Source of the DNA: Kalaharituber pfeilii
Taxonomy: Eukaryota; Ascomycota; Pezizomycetes; Pezizales; Pezizaceae
Direction: 5' to 3'
Assembly: GCA_015179045.1 (NCBI GenBank)
Contig: WHUZ01000002.1
Span: 1,736,001-1,800,000 of the forward strand
Length of the DNA: 64,000 nt
Part shown: positions 9,118 through 20,583 of the stretch, piece after piece
Position numbering within the stretch: the stretch's first letter is position 1
How the letters are laid out: each line of letters begins with the position of its first letter
The notes under the pieces: model-generated
Seen by the model: only the letters and a program-made list of their open reading frames with translations
Told to the model about the DNA's origin: nothing
The model's database searches: none
Made by a program: the position numbers and the translations under genes

Positions 9118-9962
9118 TAGCAATATAACAGGATGTCCGTGAAGGAGGTCGCTGGGCTGTAATGCAACAAGTGAGAAAGTGAACATGGGATTGTAGGGTA
9201 GGACTCCATTGATTGCGAGACTCGAACTCGACATGGATCGAAATTTGTGCTCTCTTCACCTGCTGCATTCGAACTGTATTGCATGTGTATAGGCGTTGAT
9301 CTTCAAGTTATCTATGCCTTCCTTTGTCGCTGCCGCGCCGTCGTAGAGATACTCGTTATCACAATGAAATGATGAAACCGCATGGAAAGCATTGCGCAAA
9401 GTTCGGGAACTGCACAGTAAGCTGTTGTCGGGTGAATTTATAGTGCATACCGATATTCAATTGCCTCAATTACACTGCAGCAGACTTACCCTCAATCACC
9501 TTTGTGCTGGTAGAATTCTACTTGCATACGTACGAAGTTACTTCAATATGACGGCGAAGGCAGTGCACAAGTACAAGTTTGCTTCCTGCAGTTAGTCCCG
9601 CACCTATGTCTATCATACGGGGAGTCTACTGTACATTGAATGGCAACATACATAAGCTCAATAAGTACATAGTAAGTAACTTTTTAGAGACGCATGGAAG
9701 GCCTAATGCAACGCCAACGGCCGAAGATATTTTCTGGGCACGAGAACACAACCGTTTACAATTTTTTTTTTTTTTGTGTTTTTCAATGGGCCCGACGCAC
9801 GACACCAAATTGTGCACAAATTGTCTTCCCACCACAATACTACAGATAAGCAAGGGCTCACACCTCGTCCGCAATCCATCCAGCTGTCATCACCTGCTTT
9901 GAGACTACCCACTGCAATCGACTGCACCCAACTGAACAGCAGCAACCCACTCTACGGAAGCC
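9118..9962. other. Intergenic stretch
   Basis: Spacer between the kinase gene and the CYTH gene. It holds a T-rich run at 9762-9775 and no supported gene. The last 100 bases are C/A-rich, as in many fungal promoters. Confidence 0.4.
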
Positions 9963-10832
9963 ATGGCCCCTCTCCGCCCTCAGCCCACTCTCCTCCGTGA
10001 AGTCGAGCAAAAATTTGCTTTCAGCGCTGCCCTCGTTCCCCGGGTGCTCGCCAATGCCGGCAGTCCGCCCTTTCGGTCCTTCATCCTGCACCCGCCATCC
10101 ACAATCCACGATACCTACTATGACACTCCTGACCGACTCCTCACTTCCCATCCCACGAGTCCTATTTGGCTCAGGACGAGGAATGGCGTTTGGGAGGCCA
10201 AAGTCACAGTCCCCACGGGCGAACGCGGAGGAGGGCAAGCACACGCAGGAGGGTACCGTAAAGTCGCATACGAGGAGCATTCTGCCTCGCACTCTGGTGG
10301 ATTCGGAAGGATCGTCGAGATGGTCCGGGCAAGGGGCGTCAAAGGGTGGAATCCCAATCAGTCCCCCAATCCCGATGGTGCTCGGGCGGAACCAGGGAGT
10401 AAAAGTATGGCTGCGGACGGATTAATCACCATCTGCGATTTCGTTACAGATAGACGTGCTTTCCAAGCGGATGGGAGATTTGAGGTTGTGCTCGATAGTA
10501 TGGATTTTGGACATCACGTTGGGGAGGTGGAACTTCTCGTTGCCCACAACGAGAATAAAGTGGATGAGCCTGTGGATGGACCAGAACATGATCCAGGGAC
10601 GTACGTCCAACGACTTATGCAACAAGCTCATGCCGATATCACCCAGTTTATGAGGGAGTATATGTGGTTTTTCGAAAGCGGGGAGAAGGGAGTGAAGCCC
10701 AAGGGGAAGATGACCGCGTATTTTGAGATGTTGAGGGCAAGGGAGAGAAAGGGGGTTGGAAATGCGGTTTCTGGGGGTTTGGAGAATGAGAGGGCACAGG
10801 CAGCAAGTACGGAGCAAAGGGAAGGGAAGTAG
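9963..10832 (+). CDS. CYTH-domain thiamine-triphosphatase-like protein
   Basis: This intronless ORF of 289 codons carries the CYTH signature EVEQKF (the ExExK motif, residues 13-18) at the start, then HDTYYDTPDRLL, WLRTRNGVWEAKV and, late, FEVVLDSMDFGHHVGEVEL, the usual strand order of the acidic/basic tunnel fold. It ends with the helical stretch around YMWFFESG. CYTH proteins of this branch hydrolyse thiamine triphosphate or other triphosphates with Mg2+. It is longer than the roughly 230-residue animal enzyme, owing to an insertion near residues 125-150 and a low-complexity C-terminal tail. The fold is clear; the substrate is inferred. Confidence 0.85.
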   Translation: MAPLRPQPTLLREVEQKFAFSAALVPRVLANAGSPPFRSFILHPPSTIHDTYYDTPDRLLTSHPTSPIWLRTRNGVWEAKVTVPTGERGGGQAHAGGYRKVAYEEHSASHSGGFGRIVEMVRARGVKGWNPNQSPNPDGARAEPGSKSMAADGLITICDFVTDRRAFQADGRFEVVLDSMDFGHHVGEVELLVAHNENKVDEPVDGPEHDPGTYVQRLMQQAHADITQFMREYMWFFESGEKGVKPKGKMTAYFEMLRARERKGVGNAVSGGLENERAQAASTEQREGK

Positions 10833-12652
10833 ATGTAGCTGCGAGGCAGAAGAGATGAAGTAACTTGACAGTTGTCACTTGTCACTTCTATCGAGGAGGT
10901 TCTCGCCTTGGGTCTTTGTTTGTGCCGAGAATTTGTGAAAAGTTAAAAAGTCTGTTTTCCTGTATATGCATGTATCTCTTTTCATACGCAGCAGCTCAGG
11001 GTTCGGCCGAACGTTAGTGATTCAAACATGCGTGTCATTTGAATGCGCTCATGACGATGCCCCAGCGACAAAGACACACGCACGAAAATGAATCATTGAC
11101 CACTCAGGTTAAAGGAGGATAATGCTTTTTTTATTTCCCTTTCCTTCTTGCAAGTATCGTGCTCATACGCAACGCTGTTCCGGTCCGCTTGCGAATCCAG
11201 TCCGCTCGCGAGGGACCGGTTTGTTCCCGAGCTGACCGGATTCGACGAGCGAACCAGAAAATGCAGCAATATGCGGGATTCGCACAGTTTAATCGATGAT
11301 GTGGCCAATAGTGTTACATGTGGAACATTTTGGGAAATGGGCGGAGAGGACGAGCTCCATTTATCTTGTCATTTATCAAAAAAGCTGGGAAAGGTTAGGG
11401 ACTGGATGGAGAAGGCGAACCCATAGATGGGGAGTATAGTTGCAGCCCAGTGGTTGGTGAAGAAGGAGAGGAGGGAAGGGAAGAAGACCAGCTCGGTAGT
11501 AATCTATCATACCTAAACGGGGGTGGTAGAATCAGATGGTCAAATACCAGCGAAGGTAAGGTTGTCTGGGAGATGGTTGCACTCGGAGTTAACAGAGTGG
11601 GAACAGAGTGGGGTACAAGGGAAAAAGGATAGGTAGCTGAAGAGGAGTGGCCGGTGTCGCATTGGTAAAGCCCCTTTAGCTGTCATGATGCTTCCTACGC
11701 TCACCACATTGTCTTGCCTCGGGCCTGTAAGAGCAAACAGGGCTGTTTTTGAGTTTGTTCTAGTTGTATAGGGGGCGTTCATGTAGGTAGTTGCACAGGT
11801 GTCTGTCTCCGGGCCATAAGAACTTCGGTCCAGGGACCCTGCCATAGCAAATAGCGATAAGCGGGGTTACGTGATAGGAAAAAAAAAAAAAAAAAAAAAA
11901 CTTGTCATTTCTGAGTCCACTAACGTATAGATTCTAATAGGAAAACACGCATTGCTGCTTCTCCCTTCCTCCGCAGTACTTGTTCCATTTCCGCAATAAG
12001 GTACGCTACTCAGAGAGCGGAAACTAGGTCAAGCATTCAAATATCAATCCACGGAGGTGAAGGAAATGACATCCAGAAGGAGACATATAAATAGGTCTCT
12101 AAAAGGTATGGCCAGCTGTTTATAAATTTGCCATTCTTACAGCAGTAGCTCAGTGTTTCCAACAGGCCGTGATCGATGGACTGAAACCGCCTTGACTGGC
12201 CTGGACTGTTCTAAAGTCGACCCCGGAATTCCGGCTTGCATGTAGGAAAAGGGGGGTTTCGTCACGTAGAAAAGAGCTTAGAAGGAATGAAAAAAATTTG
12301 TATCGTCGGGTTCAATAAACCGTGACGTAGGTCATGATATACTCGATACCTTATTATGGTCTAGTACTGATTATACTACTGTATTTCATCACAGCTCGTC
12401 TCATTCACCAACAAAAGACCAACTCGTTTGACCAATCAATACAACAACGCAAAAATTCAGGGAATACAAGTTCAGCATATGGATATATGTCGAAGCGTTC
12501 CCAAAAAATCAAATCAATGCCCAATCAAATGACTGTCTCATGATACTTGTTAACTATTTGCCATTGTTAACAAAACCCGAACATCAAATAAACCCGATAA
12601 CAAGGAAAAAAAAACAGTTTTAAACCTGCATAACCAAATATATTTGTTCCCC
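10833..12652. other. Intergenic stretch of 1.8 kb
   Basis: No ORF here resembles a known protein. A 22-base A run lies at 11879-11900. The stretch separates the 3' ends of the convergent CYTH and RPA2 genes. Short ORFs (for example 11148-11426 and 11540-11845) overlap on opposite strands and look random. Confidence 0.4.
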
Positions 12653-13866
12653 TCAAAAGTCGACCGGTGCCAGCGTTTCATCGTCAACCGTCGTATACAC
12701 GTGCCCCAATCCCATCAACTTATCTTTCGCCTTCACCACTTCTGTAATTGGCAACCCCGTCTTTTGTACAATCACATTAATATGCACCCCGTCCGTCTCG
12801 CCCTTCATCTTCAAGAACCTCATCACTGTCCGTTCGCTCGGCTTCAACCCCGCGAATGCTGCATCACCCCCTCCTTCCCCCCCACTCCAAGCCGCCAATG
12901 CACCGCTCGTACCACCCATTACAACGTCACCGCCACTCGCACCGCCGCTGAAGAACTGTTCTGGTGGACCCCTTGTGAAGTGGAGATGCACGACTGTCGC
13001 CTCAAGGAAGTGGTGTATAACTTCATTGTATTCTTGCACGGGACGGATCGAATGCGCAGCTACCATGCGTTTGCTAGAAAAAACCCTGAGCTGGCCGAGG
13101 ACCCGCACGTAGGATTGCTCAGTGAGCTTGGAGCGCACGTCGTTGGCGTAGGAAGAGTCAACGTCGATCCATTGCTTGACGTCGATGCTACCAGTGCCGT
13201 CATCTACATGATAGGTGTTGAAGGCGGACTGTTCGGAGATGGAAAGAAGTTGTGCACAGAAGGTTATCTAGGTCAGGAAGGGGAAGAGGAGTTAGTGGAT
13301 GGATAAAATCTAGCTCATGTATCAACAGCTGGGGTTGAGGAAGCGGAAGGGAAGCGGTGGCAAGGATCGATCATTGTCTTCCAATCACACAAACATGAAG
13401 CGGAGACAAACTGATAGCTTTCGGGAGGGGCGTTCGCCCAATTGCTAAGAGAGGTAGCATACATGCGTAAGGTCACGATCGTCAATCTTGAAGTCGCCGT
13501 CCGGAGTAGACTGTGAAGCCTCCAGAATCTGTTTTATCGTCACAGGGCGTAGTGTATTCGCCTTACTCCCACCCTATGTCTTGAGGTCAGCAACGTCTGT
13601 CTCCTCTGGAATCCAAAATCCCATCTGAAACCGTGCCAATTCAACGGTCTCTTTTGGACAGCTGTCCGTAAAGCAACCCACCTTCGACCCGCTCCCTGGA
13701 CTCGCTTGACTACCCCCACCCTGTGTCGCAGACAACCATCCTCCCCCACCTCCGCCGGCGTTGTAAGAGTAATTATTCCCAAAGTCAGCTAGCAAGTAGC
13801 CATAACGTTAAGCTCGGACAATCAGATCTCTCCGCTTCGGAGCAGGTGGGGTAACATACCAGCCAT
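12653..13866 (-). CDS. RFA2: Replication protein A 32-kDa subunit (RPA2/Rfa2/Ssb2)
   Basis: Four exons on the minus strand: 13860-13866 (only 7 nt, ATG GCT G), 13682-13788, 13463-13561 and 12653-13267, giving about 275 residues, normal for the family. Exon 2 encodes the Gly/Ser-rich N-terminus that is phosphorylated in homologues; exon 3 carries LRPVTIKQIL; exon 4 starts the OB fold with HVDDGTGSIDVKQWID and continues through RVLGQLR and the EYNEVIHHFLE segment. The last 60 residues form the winged helix (KTGLPITEVVKAKDKLMGLG). RPA2 is the middle subunit of the ssDNA-binding heterotrimer used in replication and repair. The intron order and phases are consistent throughout, so I am confident in this model. 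Confidence 0.92.
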
Positions 13867-15860
13867 GTTTGGAGACGATTGGTGCTGATGAAGCTATTTT
13901 CGGTCTGATAGGGGGAGTGTATCCTTCCAGGTCCACGTCGGCGAACTACTTTACGCGTGGGACAACTGTTTGGCATTTGGGTAGACGTGTAGCCCCGGGC
14001 TTAGTCATTGTGTCACCATTCTAAATCTTGGCGTGTGACTGCACTACTTGCTATGTAGGGTGATGAATCCCGATGGCAGATAGCACCCATGCACCCATGT
14101 ACAATGCATTACCCTGAGAGTGCTCCCCATTGTCTTCACCCAAAGTGCGATATTGTCATTCCACAACAAACAAAGACCTCATAGCGAAATCAGGGCGCAT
14201 TGTGAGTCGCACTAGATATTTTCAAGTTGGAGAAATCTACTAAAATTACACAAGAACCAAAGATATTGCGGCTGTATTATGAGGTCAGTAACACTGTGCA
14301 TGCAGATGCAGTTACCCACGGAGTTGATCATGTAGGAAACAAGTCTATGCAGCGCTGCCCACCCAAGACGCCACTGAAGTTGTTGTGGGAAAAAAGGAAG
14401 AGGCACCGGTTCCCAAAGCTACCACTGCGGTTTTAGAAATTCTTCCATTGCCATATCAGTCAATCCCGAGTCTCGTAGAGCTGCTATTGTCGCTAGAGGT
14501 GCCTAGAGCTAAAATAGAGTACATGATGACGCCATTTGGTTATTTGAGCATGCTCTATTGGCCATCACCCATAGGGCAAACAACTAGTAGCCCTGTAGAA
14601 ATATTCGAGACAACAGCCTTTAGGTGGTTACGAGACTACCCTAGGGGCTTGGTAGCAACCATTATTGCCTCGAGGAGAGTAATCCAAGAAACTCTAATGC
14701 TACTATCAGATTTTACCTACATTAAACTAGGGATATAGTAAAGAGCCCATATAACAGCCTGTCTCATGCAGAAGCTAATCTATGAGTCTCGATTTCTGAA
14801 GAGACTTGCCGATGCATGCCGCAATGAAAATGATTGCAGCATAGCGCGCAACATCTTCTCAGTACTGTGAGAGGAAAGTTCACGGAGGGGAAGAAGAACA
14901 CGAAAAGTAAGAGGAGAGAAATAAGGATAGAGATATAAGAAGAGAACCAGTTTACTATATCTTGAGAACACAACAGAACAACTGTAAGACCTGACAGAAT
15001 GAAAAACCCAGTAATACTGTGACCCTCAACGACGACGATGATGATGATCTTCTGAGGAGGCCCCCTCCTCTCCCCTCAAGAAATATGATACCCTTAACTG
15101 CCTGGTATCACCTTCCCCTTTTAGTAGCTACCTCCCCCCGTCCTTCGCCCACCGTGGCACTCGAAATGCCAAGATTCCCACAGTACCATCCCTCGAAGCC
15201 CAAGTTGCAATAATATGAGTTCTTTTTTTGCGCTGCCGTCCCCAATGACCTGCTCCTGAATTATGGTATTGATGAAGCACTTCACGTCGCACAGGTCATT
15301 CCATGACAATAATGCGAAGTAAACCCGTGTGTATTTCTCTCATAATCGAAAAACTTCCTGAGTTTAGTTTAGCTCTGAGCTCCTTTGGTATCTATTACAA
15401 ACAAGAAACAGCATTTTGTATTCACTCACAGCATATAATCCAATACAATCGCGATCCATGGTGAACAACCCTACGCCCTATCGTCAAACATTGTCGGGGG
15501 GTTCCGACAATTAACCAACCAATTAAATGCCAGCATTTTTACGGCGTACAGCCGCCTAATATCCCATCAACAGCCCTCAATTCTAATCTATGATGGTACA
15601 GGTTGGAGGTGATGACTACTAAGTACATGTACGCATCAGTACCTTGGCGCCGCATAATTCACCAGCACCCCCGAGTACAAGTACACCCCCCGTCTCCGTC
15701 CCCGGCCCGTCCCAATGCCTTACATCTTCTCGGCTGCTTCCAACTCCAAGGGGTATCAATTGTTTGGATTTTCCTCGACGATCCTGTTGAAGTCCTGCTT
15801 AATGACATTTGAAGAAAATAGATTACTATTAGAGTTGATTTATTTTCCATTAATACGGAA
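13867..15860. other. Intergenic stretch of 2 kb upstream of the foldback element
   Basis: I see no supported gene. The 117-codon ORF at 14385-14738 resembles nothing I recognise and has no neighbours in frame. The stretch is of mixed composition, with pyrimidine-rich blocks near 15055-15140 and a TCGTCAAACATTGTCGGGGG-like stretch near 15480. The RPA2 promoter should be in the first few hundred bases. Confidence 0.4.
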
Positions 15861-17460
15861 TATCCCTTTAAGCGGCAGAACTTGTCTGCCGGATGGCTGA
15901 ACTGGGAGCAGGGATACGACACGGGTAGCATGCAGGCCAAGATCTGTGTTGTCAGGGGTTTTAATTCAGACTATTTCAAATTAGAGCCTCTCATGAGCAT
16001 AGAACTGTCCTCTCCTTTAGAACTACTCTCCTTTACAACTACTGTTGCGTATCAGTTCTCTAATTTTACCGCCACCACCAGCCAGAACCTAGCATCCTCA
16101 ACAACAAACGTAGCATCCTCAACAACAACCCAGTATCTGAACTAGTATTCAGCTCTCAAAATGACTATTGTTATTGATGTGTTTTTGTGTTTGATAAGCA
16201 AAATGAGAGATGAAGAGGAGGTGTGGCCTGGGAACCCAAAATATATGATGATCTATCGCCATGATACTATGTGTTTACAAGTATCATGTGAGGAGTGCCA
16301 GGCAAAAAACTAACTTCCAATGCCCTGAAATCCAAAAGCTTCGAGTCGAAGTCATAACACTTCGTACTCACTATATTTTCTACCTGGACCTTCACTGCCA
16401 GTAGAGTCATCATACTTTGCTGGTACACCTCTGCAGTATGAACCCCCTTCTATTCACTCAGTCCCTAAATTTACTCCTCTGAATTCTAATATTCATACTG
16501 CCTCACTTTTATCCTTTCCACCGGTTACACGTAGTATCATGGCGATAGATCATCATATATTTTGGGTTCCCAGGCCACACCTCCTCTTCATCTCTCGTTT
16601 TACTTGTCAAACACAAAAACACATCAATAACAATAGTCATTTTGAGAGCTGAATACTAGTTCAGATACTGGGTTGTTGTTGAGGATGCTACGTTTGTTGT
16701 TGAGGATGCTAGGTTCTGGCTGGTGGTGGCGGTAAAATTAGAGAACTGATACGCAACAGTAGTTGTAAAGGAGAGTAGTTCTAAAGGAGAGGACAGTTCT
16801 ATGCTCATGAGTGTAACGTCGGTGGCTGGGCTTGGGCGGAGGTCTTGCCAAGGGGTACGGTCAGCTTGGGTATCGGCGGCGGTTCGGCGGCTATGGGTCG
16901 AGGACTACGGCGGCGGCGGGTCGGCGGCTAGGGGCCACGGACTATAGCAAGGGCAGCGGCGGAGGAGTAGGAGAAACCAGACGGGTCTATTGATTAACAA
17001 GACAACGGACAAGGAGAAGAAGAGCTATCTACAGAGGCGGGCTTGGGGCCCTTATATGCTGGGGAATTGACATAGAAAGGGAATACAGGACTATAACGAT
17101 ATGAGAAAGAGAATCCGGAATGCAAGAGCGGCAATAGTGATGCTAATATTGGAAGGCATATCAATGAGCTGTCAGAGGGCTAATCAACCGGACCGGGACG
17201 GCTTGTCAAGCCTTTCCGAGTCGGCTATTAGTAAGGTCTCACCTTCCGGCTTGGCACGTCGGCTCGGCTTGACTTGTCGGCTGCGGAAAAGGATGATATC
17301 GATGCGTGCGTAGGTGGGCTGTGACAATGAGAGGCTCTAATTTGAAATAGTCTGAATTAAAACCCCTGACAACACAGATCTTGGCCTGCATGCTACCCGT
17401 GTCGTATCTCTGCTCCCAGTTCAGCCATCCGGCAGACAAGTTCTGCCGCTTAAAGGGATA
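15861..17460. mobile_element. Foldback DNA element with 413-bp inverted arms, split by a solo LTR
   Basis: The left arm is 15861-16273 and the right arm 16528-17460. After removing the 520 bases of the inserted LTR and its duplicated target, the right arm is also exactly 413 bp, and the arms are almost identical. The ends read TATCCCTTTAAGCGGCAG and its reverse complement, so TA borders the element as in Tc1/mariner-type insertions. The 254-bp loop (16274-16527) is non-coding. A short open frame in the left arm (15882-16145), rich in Ser/Thr, is probably incidental. The uninterrupted length would be 1,080 bp. Confidence 0.85.
16812..17326. mobile_element. Solo LTR (515 bp) with perfect 5-bp target site duplication ATGAG
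   Basis: The insertion starts TGTAACGTCGG and ends GGGCTGTGACA, with TG...CA termini, and is flanked by ATGAG at 16807-16811 and 17327-17331. The uninterrupted sequence in the opposite arm of the host foldback element has a single ATGAG, proving the empty site. No retrotransposon coding region is present, so this is a solo LTR left by recombination between the two LTRs. The superfamily (Gypsy or Copia) cannot be told from the LTR alone. Confidence 0.9.
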
Positions 17461-17740
17461 CGTAGGGAGCGCAAATTCTGAAATTCAAACACCAGATTGA
17501 CCTTGCTCTATATCTATAGAATCTTGTGCCCAGAAATACAATCCTCTAATTTGCATGTATATCTATGCTATCCCTTTTCTTGAATATGATATATCATGTG
17601 CAATGGTAGTATGCATGCATCTTCTGGTAACTAAGTGGGGAACAATGTCATCCACACTTGATATTACAGAATCTCAATCCTCCCCCTCGGTATCTTCCCC
17701 CCCTAGATGCCTGCTTTCCCCTCACACCTAGCCCCATCCC

Positions 17741-18133
17741 TTATACATTCATATTTGCATCCCCTTCCCTTCTCGCCAACATCACCAACTCCTCCAGGAA
17801 CTTCGCCGCAACCTCTTCACCGGTCCTCCCCTCCGCGTCCACCTCATCGTCGTCTTTATCATCGTCCCGTATCCTCGCCCTCCTCGGAACAAACATTTTC
17901 AGTCTCCCACTTGATCCCATAGCTTCCACATCCAGTTTGTCCCCCTGCCTTGTTATGTCCCCCTTCATACCATCCGCACCCTCACCTCCTCCACTAATGA
18001 CAAATCCCCTACATGCAACCTTCGTCAAAACCAATTTCTTCCCTTCTATCCCCATCAACCCATGCAGATACCTCTCCACACCCACCAGAAACGGCCCTTT
18101 AGCCCTAGCTCCCATCCTGTCCCTGGCCTGCAT
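17741..18133 (-). CDS. Hypothetical protein, possibly the 3' part of a longer gene
   Basis: I do not recognise this protein. The frame stays open upstream of the ATG at 18133 as far as a stop at 18341-18343 without another in-frame ATG, so the start may be in an upstream exon. The sequence has a well-behaved part (KGPFLVGVERYLHGLMGIEG, then KKLVLTKVACRGFVISGGG) followed by a basic then acidic linker (RRARIRDDDKDDDEVD) and a C-terminal helix (EEVAAKFLEELVMLARREG). The composition looks coding rather than random, and the upstream open part has PxxP- and Asn-rich text. It lies downstream of DPH1 on the same strand. Confidence 0.35.
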   Translation of the reverse strand: MQARDRMGARAKGPFLVGVERYLHGLMGIEGKKLVLTKVACRGFVISGGGEGADGMKGDITRQGDKLDVEAMGSSGRLKMFVPRRARIRDDDKDDDEVDAEGRTGEEVAAKFLEELVMLARREGDANMNV

Positions 18134-18560
18134 AAATAATGTATTAAGTAAGTCGGATTGAGGGTAGTTGTTGTAAGCGGGCGGGTTATTGGGATGTCGA
18201 GTGTTGAGGTCTAGCAGTTGTGCTGTGGGAGACGCGTTTTGAGTGCCATTGGTTCTTGAGTCTTGGCGGCAACCAACATTGGACTTCCTAGGTAGGAACC
18301 CATTTGGATTACCAGAATACTCATGAACCGTTTTGCAATGTCAGCTGGATAGCTCGTGACTGTATGTCAGTGCAGCAGCATATATTAACATAATTAACTA
18401 AAACATGACTTTTCAGATTGAAGTATCAAATATATAGACAATGTGTTCAACTGATGAAAGATAGAAACGCCGTAAATTACGTATACGTACAGTGCCAATG
18501 TTCATATTTGTATAATTCTTACATGTTCCCACCGGTAATCGCAACTTCCATTCTTAGATT

Positions 18561-20012
18561 TCACGCCTCTACACTGACCTCTCCAGTCTCCCCCTTCCTC
18601 AACCTCCCCAGCCCCTCCTTCCCGTAAAAGTCCATTGGATATACCTCCTTCCACATCTCTCTCCCCCCTAACGCCACCATCGCTTCATACGGGTTCAGCA
18701 AAGGCTTCCTAAACGCATACCCCCAATCAATACTCAACCTTGGACACGATGTCTGCACCCAGCACTCCACTCCAGGCTCCCGATTGTCGTTTCCCTCCCC
18801 GTCCTCCTCAGCTCCCTCCATCAACGCCAACTTTGCCGGCCCGACCTCACTCAACGCAACAAGCACATACGGTATCCCTCGCATCTTCAGCCGTCTCTCC
18901 ACTGCTTCGAGCAAATGCGGATTCCCTTGCCTCCCCAACGTGCCCAATATGAGACCCCACTTCCTAGCCTTCTGCGCCCCTCCAATAGCGTCCCGCCGCA
19001 GCGTGAGCATCTCAACATGGTCATATCCTTCCCGCGTCAGTGACCGTGAATACGGGTCGTATCTATATGCAGGCAAATCTGGGTTCTGGATCATTGCAGA
19101 TTCAAGATGGAATCTGCCATCCCCGATATATAACAGCGCCGATGCACCAGTGCTATCGATCTTTCCATCTAGTCCACCACCGTCCTTTCCGAGCTTCTTT
19201 GTAGGTATGCGGGGGGAAGTACAACCCAACACCTCTCCTTTCGATAACGGCATAATTTGCGGTACCAGAACCTTATATCCCTCCTTTTCTAACTGCACCC
19301 TCGCGGAATGTATCGCAGGATTGAACTGTATTGTCCCAACCATTGCCAATGCTCCATCTGAATCCTTCACAAAATTCCGCCTAATGGTCTTGAGTAGATG
19401 ATCTCCATCAATCCCAATCGTTACAAACACATATAACGTCTTAATGCCGTTTCCTATGACATCCATTGGTATCAGACAACTATGGGCATAGTGCACTAGA
19501 AAGTCGCATCCCATGGCTCTGGCAGTATAATCGTCAACACAACATGCTCCGTATGTCACATCGCCCATGATCAGTGTTTCTACTCCAGGACAAAACGTCT
19601 CGATGATATCCGACAACGTGCATGCATATAGAAGTAGCCCCTCTGGCATCTGAAGTGCAACCCTTTTTGCCCCATTTTTTTGAATGTTCCATATCGTCTT
19701 TGGAAGCTCAAAGTTGTAATTTGGAGGCAATAGGGTCATCGCAGCTTTTAGGTCTGGATTGTCGAGGATGGAGGCAGGGATCTGGTTCAGGAAGCGAGTG
19801 CCCGCGGGGCGCCGTGGGGCTTGCTGAAGGGCTGTAGTGGGATTAGATTCAAGGTCACCGGTGGTAGAGGAGGTTCGTTGGGCATCGGCAGTGCGCCGGC
19901 CAACGAAGCGCTTTCGGGGACTTTCTGCGCTGTGGGCTGTGGGGAGCTCTCGCCTGCTGGCGCTGACATCTCTGATATTATGGGCTGAGTGGACATCTTT
20001 CCTCGACCCCAA
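18561..20012 (-). CDS. DPH1: Diphthamide biosynthesis protein 1 (2-(3-amino-3-carboxypropyl)histidine synthase subunit)
   Basis: This is an intronless ORF of 483 codons. With Dph2 the enzyme makes the first step of diphthamide on elongation factor 2, using a radical-type [4Fe-4S] enzyme that transfers 3-amino-3-carboxypropyl from S-adenosylmethionine. The three cysteine regions expected for the cluster are present: GACCVDD (near residue 155), GCTSPRI (near 285) and [10 protein letters not shown] (near 425). The stretch [13 protein letters not shown] and [17 protein letters not shown] near the N-terminus are standard. The first 35 residues are unlike those of homologues, and another frame offers a more ordinary start at 19996, so the true N-terminus is uncertain. 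Confidence 0.93.
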   Translation of the reverse strand: MGSRKDVHSAHNIRDVSASRRELPTAHSAESPRKRFVGRRTADAQRTSSTTGDLESNPTTALQQAPRRPAGTRFLNQIPASILDNPDLKAAMTLLPPNYNFELPKTIWNIQKNGAKRVALQMPEGLLLYACTLSDIIETFCPGVETLIMGDVTYGACCVDDYTARAMGCDFLVHYAHSCLIPMDVIGNGIKTLYVFVTIGIDGDHLLKTIRRNFVKDSDGALAMVGTIQFNPAIHSARVQLEKEGYKVLVPQIMPLSKGEVLGCTSPRIPTKKLGKDGGGLDGKIDSTGASALLYIGDGRFHLESAMIQNPDLPAYRYDPYSRSLTREGYDHVEMLTLRRDAIGGAQKARKWGLILGTLGRQGNPHLLEAVERRLKMRGIPYVLVALSEVGPAKLALMEGAEEDGEGNDNREPGVECWVQTSCPRLSIDWGYAFRKPLLNPYEAMVALGGREMWKEVYPMDFYGKEGLGRLRKGETGEVSVEA

Positions 20013-20583
20013 TGGACTTATTCTGATGCTCTAGGTATATGGCAGGATGCGTTCAGTCGTAATATCATAGGGTTTATAATTGGATTGGGAGTCCGTTCGA
20101 CTTTCGCTTATCAATAACGTAAAAGTTGTGGTGCGCCCACTCTACTCCAGCTACTTTTGGTGGGGTGGAAAGATGACTAAGGAGAAACATGAAAGTAACA
20201 GTGCAATAAGCTTTCATTTCCCAGCATCTATAAAAATGTAAATTTTGTAAACATGACATTCAAAGTGCAGGAGAAGCATGATAAGTGTATCTTCTAGATT
20301 GATAAAAAAAAAATACTACGCATCTATAACGGGTGCCATGGCTCGTGAGCATATGTAACTCCAGCAGGATGAGATACTAAGGAAACCTGCTCAAGCAAGA
20401 AAAACCGAGGGGGTATATAGAATTCACTCCCTGACTCACGGCCACAATGAAAGGCAGGGAGGAGCTGGTAAACATAAAAATCACACAGATTTTTGCTCCC
20501 ATTTCGTATTTTCAATATCAACAAAAATGCCTGATGAACCTTTAATATCACTTTCCACCAAAAATTTACAAGCCATCATTGCC
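20013..20583. other. Intergenic stretch between DPH1 and the GAR transformylase gene
   Basis: This AT-rich spacer, with an A9 run near 20305, should contain the DPH1 promoter and the 3' UTR of the next minus-strand gene. I see no gene. Confidence 0.4.

Noticed and set aside
12644..13306. 220-codon plus-strand ORF opposite RPA2
   Set aside because: The minus strand carries unmistakable RPA2 sequence across four exons, including an intron that this ORF reads through.
15882..16145. 87-codon ORF in the left arm of the foldback element
   Set aside because: It shares its start with a copy in the other arm that is cut by the LTR; no domain, and the Ser/Thr-rich end is low complexity.
18784..19401. 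205-codon plus-strand ORF opposite DPH1
   Set aside because: Antisense shadow of a GC-rich coding region; no motif or homologue recognised.
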